Positions 46,860 to 56,357 of a stretch of 64,000 nt of DNA are shown piece after piece; position 1 is the first letter of the stretch; every line of letters begins with the position of its first letter. A model generated the notes under the pieces. That model was not told the DNA's origin. It saw only the letters and a program-made list of their open reading frames with translations, and did not search any database. The stretch comes from Shimia aestuarii. Lineage in GTDB: Bacteria > Pseudomonadota > Alphaproteobacteria > Rhodobacterales > Rhodobacteraceae. The DNA lies in assembly GCF_022814865.1 (NCBI RefSeq), contig NZ_JAKVRD010000001.1:310001-374000 (forward strand), read 5' to 3'. The translations under genes and the position numbers were made by a program.

Positions 46860-49316
46860 TTAGCGGAACTTGTAATTGCGCGGGAACCCATAGGGCGGCT
46901 TCTTGCCCACGCCAGCGCGCTTGCCGAGCCAATCGCTCAGGTCCGGTTCGTGCCGTGTCTTGCCGCCGCCCATCTCCCAGCTCAGGCCCTCGTCCCATGT
47001 AAAGGTCGTGATGTCCGAGAGCCCGCCGTCCAGTTCGAGCGTGCCCTGACGCCCGCGCGCCATGTTGTATTTCTGAAGCCGCACGCCCTTGCCGCGCCCC
47101 ATCTCGGGCAGTTCATCAACAGGAAAGACGAGGAACTTGCCGTTCTCCGACACCACGGCCACGTGATCGCCGATCACAGGCAGGCAGATCTTGGCCTTCA
47201 CATCGTCCTTGACGTTCAGCACCTGACGGCCGTTTCGGGTCTGGGCGATGACATCCTTCTCGGGCACGATAAACCCATCCCCCGCCGTCGACGCGACAAG
47301 CAGCTTGCGCTCGGGCTGATGGATGAAGATGTCGATGATCTCGGCCTCGTTGGGGATATCCACCATGAGACGCAGCGGCTCGCCCATACCGCGCCCACCG
47401 GGCAGGTTGGCGGCGCTCACCGTGTAAAAGCGTCCATTGGAAGCAAAGACCAAAAGCCGATCGGTCGTCTCGGCATGGAAGATGAACCGCGGCCCGTCGC
47501 CATCCTTGAACTTCAACTCGCGTCCAAGGTCGATATGGCCCGACATGGCCCGGATCCAGCCCATCTGTGAACAGACGACCGTGATTGGTTCCTTGTCGAT
47601 CATTGCCTCAAGCGGCACCTCTTCGACCTCGCCCGCCTCGGCAAAGGCCGAACGGCGCGCGCCGTATTCGTGGTCCTTACCGAAGGTCTTCTTGGCCTCT
47701 TTGAGCTGTTCTGCGATGCGCGCCCATTGCAGCGCCTCGCTTTCGAGCAGATCTTCGAGACCGGCGCGTTCTTCCATGAGCGTGTCGCGCTCTCGGATGA
47801 GGGCTTCTTCCTCGAGTCGGCGCAAGCTGCGCAGGCGCATATTGAGGATCGCCTCGGCCTGCACGTCCGAAAGGCCGTTCTCACGCCCGGCAAAGGATTT
47901 CGGAATGGCGCGGGTGCCATCGTCGCTTTCGACAAGAACGCCCGTGGCTTCGGCCTCTTCGTCGACGATCAGCGCCAGGCTCGACACATCCACACCGGCC
48001 AGTGGCGAGCGGTAGTCGCCCTCGTTCAAGGCGCGACTGATCGTGTCCTGATGCGGGCGCGACCAGTCTTCATACATGAGCGCCGATTTCGGATCATCGT
48101 CATAGCGGATGATGTCGATCACGCGGTCGAGATTAAGGAAGGCCGTGATAAGCCCCTGCAACACCTCAAGCCGGTTGTCGATCTTGGCCATGCGGTGCCG
48201 CGACCGGCGAATAAGCACTTCGCGGCGGAAATCGAGGAAAGCGCGCAGCACTTCCTTCATCGAACAGACCTTGGGCGTGACCCCGTCGATCAGCACGTTC
48301 ATGTTGAGCGAGAAGCGCACCTCGAGATCTGAGTTGCGGAACATCAGCCCCATGAGAACCTCAGGGTCCACGTTCTTGGAGCGCGGCTCGAGGATCATGC
48401 GGATGTCGTCGGCGCTTTCATCGCGGATGTCGGCGAGGATCGGGACTTTCTTGGTCTGGATCAGCTCGGCAATCTTTTCGATGAGCCTTGATTTCTGCAC
48501 CTGATAGGGAATCTCGGTGACCACGATCTGCCATTGGCCGCGACCAAGGTCTTCGATCTCCCATTTACAGCGCAGACGGAACGAGCCGCGCCCTGTGCGA
48601 TAGGCTTGGGCAATATTCTCGCGCGGCTCGACGATAACGCCGCCGGTCGGGAAATCCGGCCCCGGCACGAAGTTGAGAAGCGTATCGTCGCGCGCGTCCG
48701 GTGTCTTGATGAGATGCAGGCAGGCGTCGCAAAGCTCGGCGATATTGTGCGGCGGAATATTCGTCGCCATGCCGACCGCGATCCCGCTCGAGCCATTGGC
48801 AAGCAGGTTCGGGAAGGTCGCCGGAAGCACCACTGGTTCGCTCAGCGTGCCATCGTAGTTCTCGCGAAAATCGACAGCGTTCTCGTTCAGGCCCTGAAGC
48901 ATCGCTTCGGCGACCGAGGTCAGGCGCGCTTCGGTATAGCGCGAGGCGGCCGGGTTATCGCCGTCGATATTGCCGAAGTTCCCCTGCCCGTCGACAAGCG
49001 GATAACGGACGTTGAAATCCTGTGCGAGGCGGGCCATCGCGTCATAGATCGCGGCGTCGCCATGCGGGTGATAGTTGCCCATCACGTCGCCGGAGATCTT
49101 GGCCGATTTACGAAAGCCCCCGGTCGAGGTCAGCTTCAATTCGCGCATCGCATAGAGAATGCGGCGGTGCACGGGTTTAAGCCCGTCTCGCGCATCCGGA
49201 AGGGCGCGGTGCATGATCGTGGAAAGCGCATAGGTGAGATAGCGCTCGCCAATGGCACGGCGCAGCGGTTCACTCACTTCGGCAAGGGGCAGGTCGTCGT
49301 CGATCTGGTCGGTCAT
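46860..49316 (-). CDS. parC: DNA topoisomerase IV subunit A
   Basis: Type II topoisomerase breakage-reunion subunit for chromosome decatenation; 818 aa. Catalytic Tyr127 lies in AASRYTEARLT, and the N-terminal ERYLTYALSTIMHRALPDARDGLKPVHRRILYAM is the ParC/GyrA winged-helix core. No GyrA-box is seen in the C-terminal beta-pinwheel, which supports ParC. In the quinolone-determining loop NYHPHGDAAIYDAM the usual serine is Ala88 while Asp92 is kept. Start at MTDQIDDDLPLAEV; no strong ribosome-binding site is visible. Confidence 0.93.
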   Translation of the reverse strand: MTDQIDDDLPLAEVSEPLRRAIGERYLTYALSTIMHRALPDARDGLKPVHRRILYAMRELKLTSTGGFRKSAKISGDVMGNYHPHGDAAIYDAMARLAQDFNVRYPLVDGQGNFGNIDGDNPAASRYTEARLTSVAEAMLQGLNENAVDFRENYDGTLSEPVVLPATFPNLLANGSSGIAVGMATNIPPHNIAELCDACLHLIKTPDARDDTLLNFVPGPDFPTGGVIVEPRENIAQAYRTGRGSFRLRCKWEIEDLGRGQWQIVVTEIPYQVQKSRLIEKIAELIQTKKVPILADIRDESADDIRMILEPRSKNVDPEVLMGLMFRNSDLEVRFSLNMNVLIDGVTPKVCSMKEVLRAFLDFRREVLIRRSRHRMAKIDNRLEVLQGLITAFLNLDRVIDIIRYDDDPKSALMYEDWSRPHQDTISRALNEGDYRSPLAGVDVSSLALIVDEEAEATGVLVESDDGTRAIPKSFAGRENGLSDVQAEAILNMRLRSLRRLEEEALIRERDTLMEERAGLEDLLESEALQWARIAEQLKEAKKTFGKDHEYGARRSAFAEAGEVEEVPLEAMIDKEPITVVCSQMGWIRAMSGHIDLGRELKFKDGDGPRFIFHAETTDRLLVFASNGRFYTVSAANLPGGRGMGEPLRLMVDIPNEAEIIDIFIHQPERKLLVASTAGDGFIVPEKDVIAQTRNGRQVLNVKDDVKAKICLPVIGDHVAVVSENGKFLVFPVDELPEMGRGKGVRLQKYNMARGRQGTLELDGGLSDITTFTWDEGLSWEMGGGKTRHEPDLSDWLGKRAGVGKKPPYGFPRNYKFR

Positions 49317-49462
49317 GCAAATCGGTGTAGCCGCAAGACGAGGGGCGCTCAAGCGAGCACGCGCATCGGGGGCGATTTTTTCGCACCGAGGGCGCTCTGT
49401 GATTTGCGGGAATCGGCTGACCTGCCGTAAAGTCGTGACGTGCCATCGTTAGGCGATTTGAA

Positions 49463-49993
49463 ATGACGCGTTTTGTATTTTTGAGTTTCGCTTTTATCGG
49501 CTGGGCCTTTTATGAGGTCAGCGGCGGGCAAGATTTTGCGCCCGTGCCCCCTGAGCGGCTTGCCGTGCTTGAACGTGCTGAGGCACAGCCGGCCACGGCG
49601 CAACAAGAGGGCCCCCGCGACGAGACCGATGTCGATATCAGCGCCGCGCTGGCGGCCGAATCCGCTCCTCTCCCCAAGCCAATCCCCGTGTCCATCGTCT
49701 CTGCGCCGGTGGCGACCCCGGATCAGGAACGGGTCGCACTCATTCCGTCGCCGGAAGAGCTCGCTTCGGTGGTGGTCGTCGAAGAAACCCCGGCCGATAT
49801 TCGCGAGGTCCGTGGCAGCCGGGTCAATATGCGCTCTGGCCCGGGCACACAGTTCAGCGTGCTTGGCACCCTGCGCCGTGGCGAGCGCGTCGAGGTTCTG
49901 CGCGAGCCGGGCAACGGTTGGGCCAAGCTTAAGGTCGAAGACACAGGGCGCATCGGTTGGATGGCCTCACGTCTGCTGCAATCGACGGATTAG
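49463..49993 (+). CDS. SH3b-domain envelope protein
   Basis: 176-aa protein with an N-terminal membrane anchor or signal (FVFLSFAFIGWAFYEV), an Ala/Pro-rich linker (about 25-105) and a C-terminal bacterial SH3 domain (EVRGSRVNMRSGPGTQFSVLGTLRRGERVEVLREPGNGWAKLKV). SH3b domains typically bind peptidoglycan peptides; the precise role is unknown. Confidence 0.85.
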   Translation: MTRFVFLSFAFIGWAFYEVSGGQDFAPVPPERLAVLERAEAQPATAQQEGPRDETDVDISAALAAESAPLPKPIPVSIVSAPVATPDQERVALIPSPEELASVVVVEETPADIREVRGSRVNMRSGPGTQFSVLGTLRRGERVEVLREPGNGWAKLKVEDTGRIGWMASRLLQSTD

Positions 49994-50068
49994 ACCAAGC
50001 ATTTTCGTCGGAATTGACAATCTGACTGTTTTTGTCGTATTCACGCCCGACTCGAACGGAGCGTGACC

Positions 50069-50338
50069 ATGATCATCTGTAGCTGCGAAGGCATTCGGGA
50101 CCGCGACATCCATGCCGCCATCGATTGGATGCGCGCCTCGGATCCGACCGCGATCATCACCCCCGGCAAGATCTACCACGCCCTCGGTAAGTCCCCGGAC
50201 TGCGGCGGCTGCATGAAGCTTTTTGTTGCGTCCATGCGTGAGAACCCTAACTTGGAAGTACCTGCGGAACTGCGCGGGCTACGCAAAACCAACACAGCCA
50301 GGGAGACACGCTATGAAGGGCGAACAGAAAGTTATTGA
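50069..50338 (+). CDS. bfd: bacterioferritin-associated ferredoxin-like [2Fe-2S] protein
   Basis: 89-aa small ferredoxin. The four cluster cysteines are in IICSCEG (C-x-C) and DCGGCMKLF (C-x-x-C), the BFD spacing. It reduces stored iron in bacterioferritin for release. ATG 50069 follows GGAG at 7 nt; a GTG two codons earlier is an alternative. Its 3' end overlaps the bacterioferritin start by 26 bp in a different frame, so the partners are expressed together. Confidence 0.9.
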   Translation: MIICSCEGIRDRDIHAAIDWMRASDPTAIITPGKIYHALGKSPDCGGCMKLFVASMRENPNLEVPAELRGLRKTNTARETRYEGRTESY

Positions 50339-50798
50339 CCACCTGAACAAGGCCCTCCGGATGGAGCTCACTGCGGTGAGCCAGTACTGGCTGCACTTCC
50401 GGCTTCTCAAGGATTGGGGCTTTGGCAAACTCGCCGCGAAGATGCGCGAGGAAAGCATCGAAGAGATGGTCCACGCCGACAAACTCATCGACCGCATCAT
50501 CTTTCTCGAAGGCCATCCGAACCTGCAATCTCTCGACCCGCTGCGAATCGGCGAGAACGTGCGCGAAGTGATCAAATGCGATCTCGCAGGGGAACTGGAA
50601 GCGGTGGAATTCTATCGCAAGGCGCGCAAGGACTGTATGGAACTCGGCGACTACGTCTCAATGGAGGTTTTCCAAGAGCTTCTCACCGACGAAGAGGGCC
50701 ATGTGGACTATCTCGAAACGCAGCTTGAGCTGATGGATAGCATCGGCGAACAGAACTATGGTCAGCTCAACGCTGACAGCGCCGACGCAGAGGACTGA
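50313..50798 (+). CDS. bfr: bacterioferritin
   Basis: 161-aa haem-containing iron-storage protein forming 24-mers. Every ferroxidase ligand is at the canonical position: Glu18, Glu51, His54, Glu94, Glu127, His130, with Tyr25 conserved, and Met52 as the haem ligand. The ATG at 50313 with GGGAG upstream lies inside the end of bfd; extending the frame further upstream would add a non-family segment. Confidence 0.95.
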   Translation: MKGEQKVIDHLNKALRMELTAVSQYWLHFRLLKDWGFGKLAAKMREESIEEMVHADKLIDRIIFLEGHPNLQSLDPLRIGENVREVIKCDLAGELEAVEFYRKARKDCMELGDYVSMEVFQELLTDEEGHVDYLETQLELMDSIGEQNYGQLNADSADAED

Positions 50799-50809
50799 TC
50801 CGACACACC

Positions 50810-51643
50810 ATGCCCGGGAAATCCATTCTCATCACCGGATGCTCTTCGGGCATCGGCCTCGACGCCGCGCGCGGCCTACGGGCGCGCGGCTGGCGCGTTT
50901 TCGCGGCCTGCCGCCAAGAGGCGGATTGCGGCCGCCTGCGCAACGAGGGCTTTGAAAGCCCCCGGATCGACTATGAAGACGCCGCGAGCGTGCGCGATGG
51001 GCTGGCCGAGGTTCTGGCTGCGACTGGCGGCACGCTGGATGCGCTTTACAACAATGGTGCCTATGCGATCCCCGGCGCGGTCGAAGACCTGCCGCGCGAC
51101 GCTCTTGCCACGATCCTTCAGGCCAATCTCATCGGCTGGCACGATCTTACGATTCAGGTCATTCCGGTGATGCGCGCCCAAGGCCACGGGCGGATCGTCA
51201 ACTGTTCCTCGGTCCTTGGCATGGTGCCGATGAAATGGCGCGGGGCCTATAACGCGACCAAGTTCGCGCTCGAGGGGCTAACCGATACGCTGCGGCTTGA
51301 GATGCGAGATGCCCCGATTGAGGTCTGCCTGATCGACCCCGGCCCCATCACCTCGGATTTTCGCAAGAACGCGGTGAAACAGTTCGAACGTTGGATCGAC
51401 TGGGAAAACAGCGCGCGCGCCGATCAATACCGCGCCAGCCTGTTGAAACGGCTCTATTCCGCCTCTGACGCGCCGGACCGGTTCGAACTTGGACCCGAGG
51501 CGGTGACTGCGAAGCTCGTCCACGCGCTTGAATCGCCGCGCCCGAAGCCGCGCTACTATGTCACTACCCCGACCTACATGATGAATATCGCGCGCCGCGT
51601 CCTGCCGACGCGGATGCTCGATTGGGTGCTTGCCAAAGGCTGA
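50810..51643 (+). CDS. short-chain dehydrogenase/reductase
   Basis: 277-aa NAD(P)-dependent oxidoreductase. Cofactor motif TGCSSGIG near residue 9, NNGA for the core strand, and the catalytic Ser (CSSVLGMVP) with YNATK (Tyr-x3-Lys) 13 residues later. Substrate unknown. It starts 11 bp after bfr. Confidence 0.9.
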   Translation: MPGKSILITGCSSGIGLDAARGLRARGWRVFAACRQEADCGRLRNEGFESPRIDYEDAASVRDGLAEVLAATGGTLDALYNNGAYAIPGAVEDLPRDALATILQANLIGWHDLTIQVIPVMRAQGHGRIVNCSSVLGMVPMKWRGAYNATKFALEGLTDTLRLEMRDAPIEVCLIDPGPITSDFRKNAVKQFERWIDWENSARADQYRASLLKRLYSASDAPDRFELGPEAVTAKLVHALESPRPKPRYYVTTPTYMMNIARRVLPTRMLDWVLAKG

Positions 51644-51708
51644 TCGACTGTTAAATCCGCAGGATCACCCCTATAACGCGGGTCCGTCCGCAGCTTTGGA
51701 GTTCAGAC

Positions 51709-51927
51709 ATGAATGAAACCGGTCTTGCCAGCGATCCCCTGTTCTGGGTCGTGGCCGTCGCTACCCTCGGTGTCCTTGTCATCCTGATGATCGGCATCGG
51801 CGGCTTTGCCAAGGGCGGCGATTTCAACCGCAAGCACGCCAACCGCATCATGCGTTATCGCATCGCGGCACAGTTCGTGGCCGTGCTTCTCATTCTTCTT
51901 TTCGTCTGGCTCCGCCGGGGAGGTTAA
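51709..51927 (+). CDS. HIG1-domain-like twin transmembrane protein
   Basis: 72-aa membrane protein with two helices (about 11-32 and 51-68) around the loop GGDFNRKHANRIMRYRIAAQF, which resembles the Q/N-R-x-x-N-x-x-M-R-x-R motif of HIG1 proteins linked to cytochrome oxidase in mitochondria and alphaproteobacteria. Function inferred only. It is directly upstream of the cobalamin adenosyltransferase with 2 bp between. Confidence 0.75.
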   Translation: MNETGLASDPLFWVVAVATLGVLVILMIGIGGFAKGGDFNRKHANRIMRYRIAAQFVAVLLILLFVWLRRGG

Positions 51928-51929
51928 TC

Positions 51930-52502
51930 ATGGTTGTTCTGAACAAGATCTACACGCGCTCGGGCGACAAGGGCACCACGGCGCTTGGCAATGGCGATCG
52001 GGTCGCCAAGCATGACGCGCGCGTCAACGCCTATGGCACCTCGGACGAATTGAACGCCACTGTCGGCATGGCGCGGCTCCACGCCGAGGGCGTCATGGAC
52101 GAGCGTCTTGCTCTGATCCAGAACGACCTGTTCGACCTTGGCGCAGACTTGTGCCGTCCCGACATGGCCAAAGATGCCGAGTCCGAGTACCCACCGCTGC
52201 GCATGGTCGAGGAACAGGTGACCCGCCTTGAGGCCGAGATCGACGAGATGAACGCCGACCTCGCCCCGTTGCGCAGCTTCGTGCTGCCCGGCGGTTCGGC
52301 CCTTGCGGCACATCTCCACCTTTGCCGCACCGTGGCGCGCCGGGCCGAGCGCCTTGCCACCACCCTTGCCGAAATCGAAGAGATCAACACCCACGCGGTC
52401 AAATACCTCAACCGCCTGAGCGATTGGTTTTTCGTCGCCTCCCGCGTCGCCAATGGCAACGGCGCCGATGACGTGCTTTGGGTGCCGGGCGCCAACCGCT
52501 AA
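51930..52502 (+). CDS. pduO: PduO-type cob(I)alamin / cob(I)yrinate adenosyltransferase
   Basis: 190-aa enzyme transferring adenosyl from ATP to corrinoid. Diagnostic: YTRSGDKGTTALG (ATP-binding N-terminus), RVNAYGTSDELNA, LPGGSALAAHLHLCRTVARRAER and NRLSDWFFVASR. Acts in the cytoplasm in B12 assimilation. The motifs are complete. It probably shares a transcript with the HIG1-like gene. Confidence 0.93.
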   Translation: MVVLNKIYTRSGDKGTTALGNGDRVAKHDARVNAYGTSDELNATVGMARLHAEGVMDERLALIQNDLFDLGADLCRPDMAKDAESEYPPLRMVEEQVTRLEAEIDEMNADLAPLRSFVLPGGSALAAHLHLCRTVARRAERLATTLAEIEEINTHAVKYLNRLSDWFFVASRVANGNGADDVLWVPGANR

Positions 52503-52521
52503 ACCGGTTCCGGGGCGCGGA

Positions 52522-53310
52522 TCAGCGCCCCTTGAAGACCGGCTTGGTCTTGGTCAGGAACGCGGCGATGGCGGCCCCGGAATCCTCGGAATTGGCGCAT
52601 TTATTCTGATATTCGCTCTCCATGAGCGCGGTTTGCGCGTGGCTCTGGGTATGGGCGGCGCGCAGGAGACGCTTGGAATAGGCAAGGCTGAGCGGCGCGC
52701 GCTCGGCCAATGACGCGGCCCAGTCTGCCGCGGCCTCCGCAAGCTCGGCCTCGGGCACAACGCGGTTCACCAGCCCCATCTCGAGGCAGTCCGCCGCTTT
52801 GATATGAGTCGCCTCGGCGATCGCCTCAAAGGCGCGCTTCGATCCCATGTGTTGCAAGAGGAGCCAGCTTAGCCCCCCGTCCGGCACCAGCGAGATATTG
52901 GAGAACGGTGCGAAACAGGTCGCGGTCTCCCCCATGATCGCAAGATCACAGCTCAGCGCCACCGAAAGCCCAATGCCGCCCGCGACCCCGTTGATCGCCG
53001 CAATATAGATCATGTCGCTCTGGGTGATGCCGTCGATGATCGGCTTGTAGTCGCGCACCGAGATATCGAACATCCCGTGCTTGGTGCGAAACTCCGTCAG
53101 CTCCTTGAGATCGGTGCCCGAGCTGAAGGCCCGGCCAGTGCCGGTCAGGACGACAATGCGCACCTCCGGGTCTGCCTCGGCCGCCTCCTGCGCGGCGCGA
53201 ATGCCTGCGCGCGTCGCCCCGTCCATCGCGTTCATCGCATTCTCGCGGTCGATGCGGATCGTCGCGACATGCCCGTCCTTGGCATAGTCGACATTGTGAA
53301 ACTCGGTCAT
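52522..53310 (-). CDS. enoyl-CoA hydratase/isomerase-family protein
   Basis: 262-aa crotonase. The oxyanion-hole segments are AFSSGTDLKEL and NGVAGGIGLSVALSCDLAI. At the position of the first catalytic glutamate of classical hydratase (PEILLG) this protein has SNISLV, and the second loop is PDGGLSWLL with an aspartate, as in isomerase-like members, so simple hydration is doubtful. ATG 53308-53310 follows AGGAGA. It converges with pduO and diverges from etfBA. Confidence 0.88.
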   Translation of the reverse strand: MTEFHNVDYAKDGHVATIRIDRENAMNAMDGATRAGIRAAQEAAEADPEVRIVVLTGTGRAFSSGTDLKELTEFRTKHGMFDISVRDYKPIIDGITQSDMIYIAAINGVAGGIGLSVALSCDLAIMGETATCFAPFSNISLVPDGGLSWLLLQHMGSKRAFEAIAEATHIKAADCLEMGLVNRVVPEAELAEAAADWAASLAERAPLSLAYSKRLLRAAHTQSHAQTALMESEYQNKCANSEDSGAAIAAFLTKTKPVFKGR

Positions 53311-53594
53311 GGTGCTGTCTCCTCCGTGGTTGCGCCTATGAAAAACCGGAAACGCGCCCGAGCAAACCCCCTGAGTTCCACGACGTTGGGGCATCTATTC
53401 CACGACATCTCCCAAGGCCGGAATGTCGAAACATTCTCGCAATAAATCTGGTGTGAAACCGGGAAACGCGACGTCGAATAGCCTCAACATGACGATTTTA
53501 CGCTGTTTAACCGCGGCGCAAGATTATATCACGTGCCAGAGACGTTTTGGTCGAGTCGTTTCGCGGCTCACACAATTGAAGGAGAGTTACGCCC

Positions 53595-54353
53595 ATGAAG
53601 GTACTTGTGCCTGTGAAGCGCGTGATTGACTACAACGTGAAGGTTCGCGTGAAAGCGGACGGTAGCGGAGTTGATCTCGCCAACGTGAAGATGTCGATGA
53701 ACCCGTTCGACGAGATTGCCGTTGAAGAGGCGATCCGTCTCAAGGAAGCGGGCAAGGCGGACGAAGTGATCGCCGTTTCGATCGGCGTGAAGCAAGCGCA
53801 GGAAACGCTGCGCACGGCGCTGGCGATGGGTGCGGACCGCGCGATCCTCGTCGTGGCCGCCGATGATGTCCATCAGGACATCGAGCCGCTTGCCGTTGCC
53901 AAGATCCTCGCCAAGGTTGTCGAAGAAGAGCAGCCCGGCCTCGTGATCGCGGGTAAACAGGCGATCGACAACGACATGAACGCCACCGGCCAGATGCTTT
54001 CCGCCCTTCTCGGCTGGAGCCAGGCGACCTTTGCCTCCGAGCTCGACATCGACGGCGACAGCGCCAAGGTGACGCGCGAAGTTGACGGCGGGTTGCAGAC
54101 CATCTCGGTCAAGATGCCCGCCATCGTGACCGCCGACCTGCGCCTCAACGAGCCGCGCTATGCGTCGCTTCCGAACATCATGAAGGCGAAGAAAAAGCCG
54201 CTCGACGAAAAGACCGCCGCCGATTACGGCGTCGACGTCACGCCGCGCCTCGAGATCGTCAAGACCTCCGAGCCGGCCGAACGCGCCGCAGGGATCACCG
54301 TCGGCTCGGTTGACGAGCTTGTTGCCAAACTCAAAGAAGCGGGGGCTGTGTAA
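53595..54353 (+). CDS. etfB: electron transfer flavoprotein subunit beta
   Basis: 252-aa AMP-binding ETF subunit accepting electrons from acyl-CoA dehydrogenases. [49 protein letters not shown] at the N-terminus and the recognition loop [24 protein letters not shown] are diagnostic. The stop overlaps the etfA start by one base. A TATATC (53525-53530) in the 284-bp upstream gap may be its -10. Confidence 0.97.
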   Translation: MKVLVPVKRVIDYNVKVRVKADGSGVDLANVKMSMNPFDEIAVEEAIRLKEAGKADEVIAVSIGVKQAQETLRTALAMGADRAILVVAADDVHQDIEPLAVAKILAKVVEEEQPGLVIAGKQAIDNDMNATGQMLSALLGWSQATFASELDIDGDSAKVTREVDGGLQTISVKMPAIVTADLRLNEPRYASLPNIMKAKKKPLDEKTAADYGVDVTPRLEIVKTSEPAERAAGITVGSVDELVAKLKEAGAV

Positions 54354-55282
54354 TGGCTGTTCTTCTTCTCGCAGAAGTCAATAACGGCGAGCTGGCGCTG
54401 GACGCCACCGCCAAAGCTGTCTCCGCCGCGAAAGCGCTTGGTGACGTGACCGTGCTCTGCGCCGGTGCCTCGGCAGCCGCCGCAGGCGACGCCGCCGCCA
54501 AGATCGACGGCGTGGCCAAGGTTCTCGTGGCCGAAGACGCCTCGCTCGGTCATCGCCTTGCCGAACCGACCGCGGCCCTGATGGTCTCGCTCGCTGGCGA
54601 TTACGAGCACATCGTGGCCCCCGCGACCACCGACGCCAAGAACGTCATGCCGCGCGTGGCCGCCCTGCTCGACGTGATGGTGCTTTCGGATGTGACCGCC
54701 GTGGTTGACGGTGCGACCTTCGAGCGCCCGATCTACGCCGGTAACGCCATGCAGACCGTGAAGTCGAACGACGCCAAGAAGGTCATCACCTTCCGCACCT
54801 CGACCTTCGACGCGGCAGGTGAAGGCGGGTCTGCCTCGGTCGAAAGCATCTCTGCTGCTGACAACCCGGGCCTTTCCGAATGGGTCGAGGACAAGGTCGC
54901 CGAGAGCGATCGTCCGGAACTCACCTCCGCAGGCATCGTCGTTTCCGGCGGCCGTGGCGTGGGTTCGGAAGACGACTTCGCGCTGATCGAAAAGCTCGCC
55001 GACAAGCTTGGCGCGGCTGTGGGTGCATCGCGCGCCGCGGTCGACTCGGGCTATGCGCCGAACGATCTTCAGGTGGGTCAGACCGGTAAGGTCGTGGCGC
55101 CGGAACTCTACATCGCCGTGGGCATCTCGGGTGCGATCCAGCACCTTGCCGGCATGAAAGATTCCAAGATCATCGTCGCCATCAACAAGGACGAAGAAGC
55201 CCCGATCTTCCAGGTCGCCGACTTCGGCCTCGTCGCAGACCTCTTCGACGCCGTTCCGGAACTCACCGAGAAACTCGGCTAA
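54353..55282 (+). CDS. etfA: electron transfer flavoprotein subunit alpha
   Basis: 309-aa FAD-binding ETF subunit, partner of EtfB. The C-terminal FAD domain shows [48 protein letters not shown] and [35 protein letters not shown]. It passes electrons to ETF-ubiquinone oxidoreductase (not in the window). Confidence 0.97.
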   Translation: MAVLLLAEVNNGELALDATAKAVSAAKALGDVTVLCAGASAAAAGDAAAKIDGVAKVLVAEDASLGHRLAEPTAALMVSLAGDYEHIVAPATTDAKNVMPRVAALLDVMVLSDVTAVVDGATFERPIYAGNAMQTVKSNDAKKVITFRTSTFDAAGEGGSASVESISAADNPGLSEWVEDKVAESDRPELTSAGIVVSGGRGVGSEDDFALIEKLADKLGAAVGASRAAVDSGYAPNDLQVGQTGKVVAPELYIAVGISGAIQHLAGMKDSKIIVAINKDEEAPIFQVADFGLVADLFDAVPELTEKLG

Positions 55283-55306
55283 GCCGAACGGTTCAGAAAA
55301 TAGCAA

Positions 55307-55336
55307 AAGGCCCGCCTCAACAGGCGGGCCTTCTTC
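55307..55336 (+). terminator. intrinsic terminator after etfA
   Basis: AAGGCCCGCCT / AGGCGGGCCTT stem with a CAAC loop (55307-55332) followed by CTTCG; 24 bp after the etfA stop. Confidence 0.85.
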
Positions 55337-55366
55337 GTTGCCGGATGGCGACATCCTCGCCCCCTC

Positions 55367-56200
55367 TCAAACCCCGTGCGCCTTGATCCAGGCCGCGACG
55401 GCCGCGGCGGCGTCCGCATGGGCCGCCGGGCCAAAGAGGCGCTGCGCGACCGGCAGGTCCATCTCTCGGCAGATCATCCCCTCGGTGCCGCGCGCCAACG
55501 CCTCCTCGCTCACCACCGCCTCAACAACCCCCGCAACACGCGGGCGCAACTGCTCGATCATCGCGCGTTCGACAAAAAGCGGATCGCGGCCAAGCCCATA
55601 CGGCGTCTCGGCGCCTGCCGGGGCATGATCGGCAAACCAAAGGAGCAGCACCTTCTCGGCCCCGATCCTTTCGATCAGTGTTTTCATCCGCGCCACCCAA
55701 GCCTGCTGCAACTCGGTGCGCAGCACGGCGTAGCGTTCCGGAGCGCGCGCCGCGAGGGCGCCAAGCATGTGGCGCGTGAAGTGGAACTCGGTAAAGTCGA
55801 TTTCGCGGAACACCATCTTCATGACCTGCGAAGCCCCGGTAAAGCGGTCATTGCGGCGCGGATGCACCGTGTAGTACCGGTTCGACATGTTCTGTGCGCC
55901 CGGCAGCTGTACCACGGCAAGCCGCGCCCGCCGCGCCAGTTCGAGGATCGACGGCTCTGCAAGAAAGACATCAACCCCGGCATTCATCACCCCGAGATTG
56001 ACGCAAGGCCCGCGCGTTGCCTTGGCCACCAGCGCGGGAAAGGGATCGGCCACGTATTTTCCATAGGTCTCGGTTCCGCCAATGCAGACCACCGGATTTC
56101 CCGACAGGTCCGGTTTGGGACCGCGAAAGGCTATCCGCGATTCCCCGAGCCGATACGGCATGTAATCGAGGGCCGCGCCCCCGGTATTTTCATAGGACAT
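55367..56200 (-). CDS. DUF6473-like protein
   Basis: 277-aa cytoplasmic protein typical of Rhodobacterales genomes; the assignment to this family is from memory of similar sequences. [72 protein letters not shown] and [12 protein letters not shown] are the visible blocks. The layout (GGTETYG ... NLG ... DH) loosely resembles SGNH-type or sulfotransferase-like folds, but no catalytic role can be claimed. ATG 56198-56200 with GGTG upstream. Confidence 0.7.
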   Translation of the reverse strand: MSYENTGGAALDYMPYRLGESRIAFRGPKPDLSGNPVVCIGGTETYGKYVADPFPALVAKATRGPCVNLGVMNAGVDVFLAEPSILELARRARLAVVQLPGAQNMSNRYYTVHPRRNDRFTGASQVMKMVFREIDFTEFHFTRHMLGALAARAPERYAVLRTELQQAWVARMKTLIERIGAEKVLLLWFADHAPAGAETPYGLGRDPLFVERAMIEQLRPRVAGVVEAVVSEEALARGTEGMICREMDLPVAQRLFGPAAHADAAAAVAAWIKAHGV

Positions 56201-56357
56201 AACACCCACCACAAATTTTCACCCGAGGTCGAGAATCGCAGGGACGGGTTGCCAAATCGCTAATGCGCGCGCTTGTCATAAATTTTAACCGATCGCGGGC
56301 CTTGCAGCGCCCTCCTGCCCACGCGTAATGTCAATGCGAGGTCAGAAGGATTGAAGC

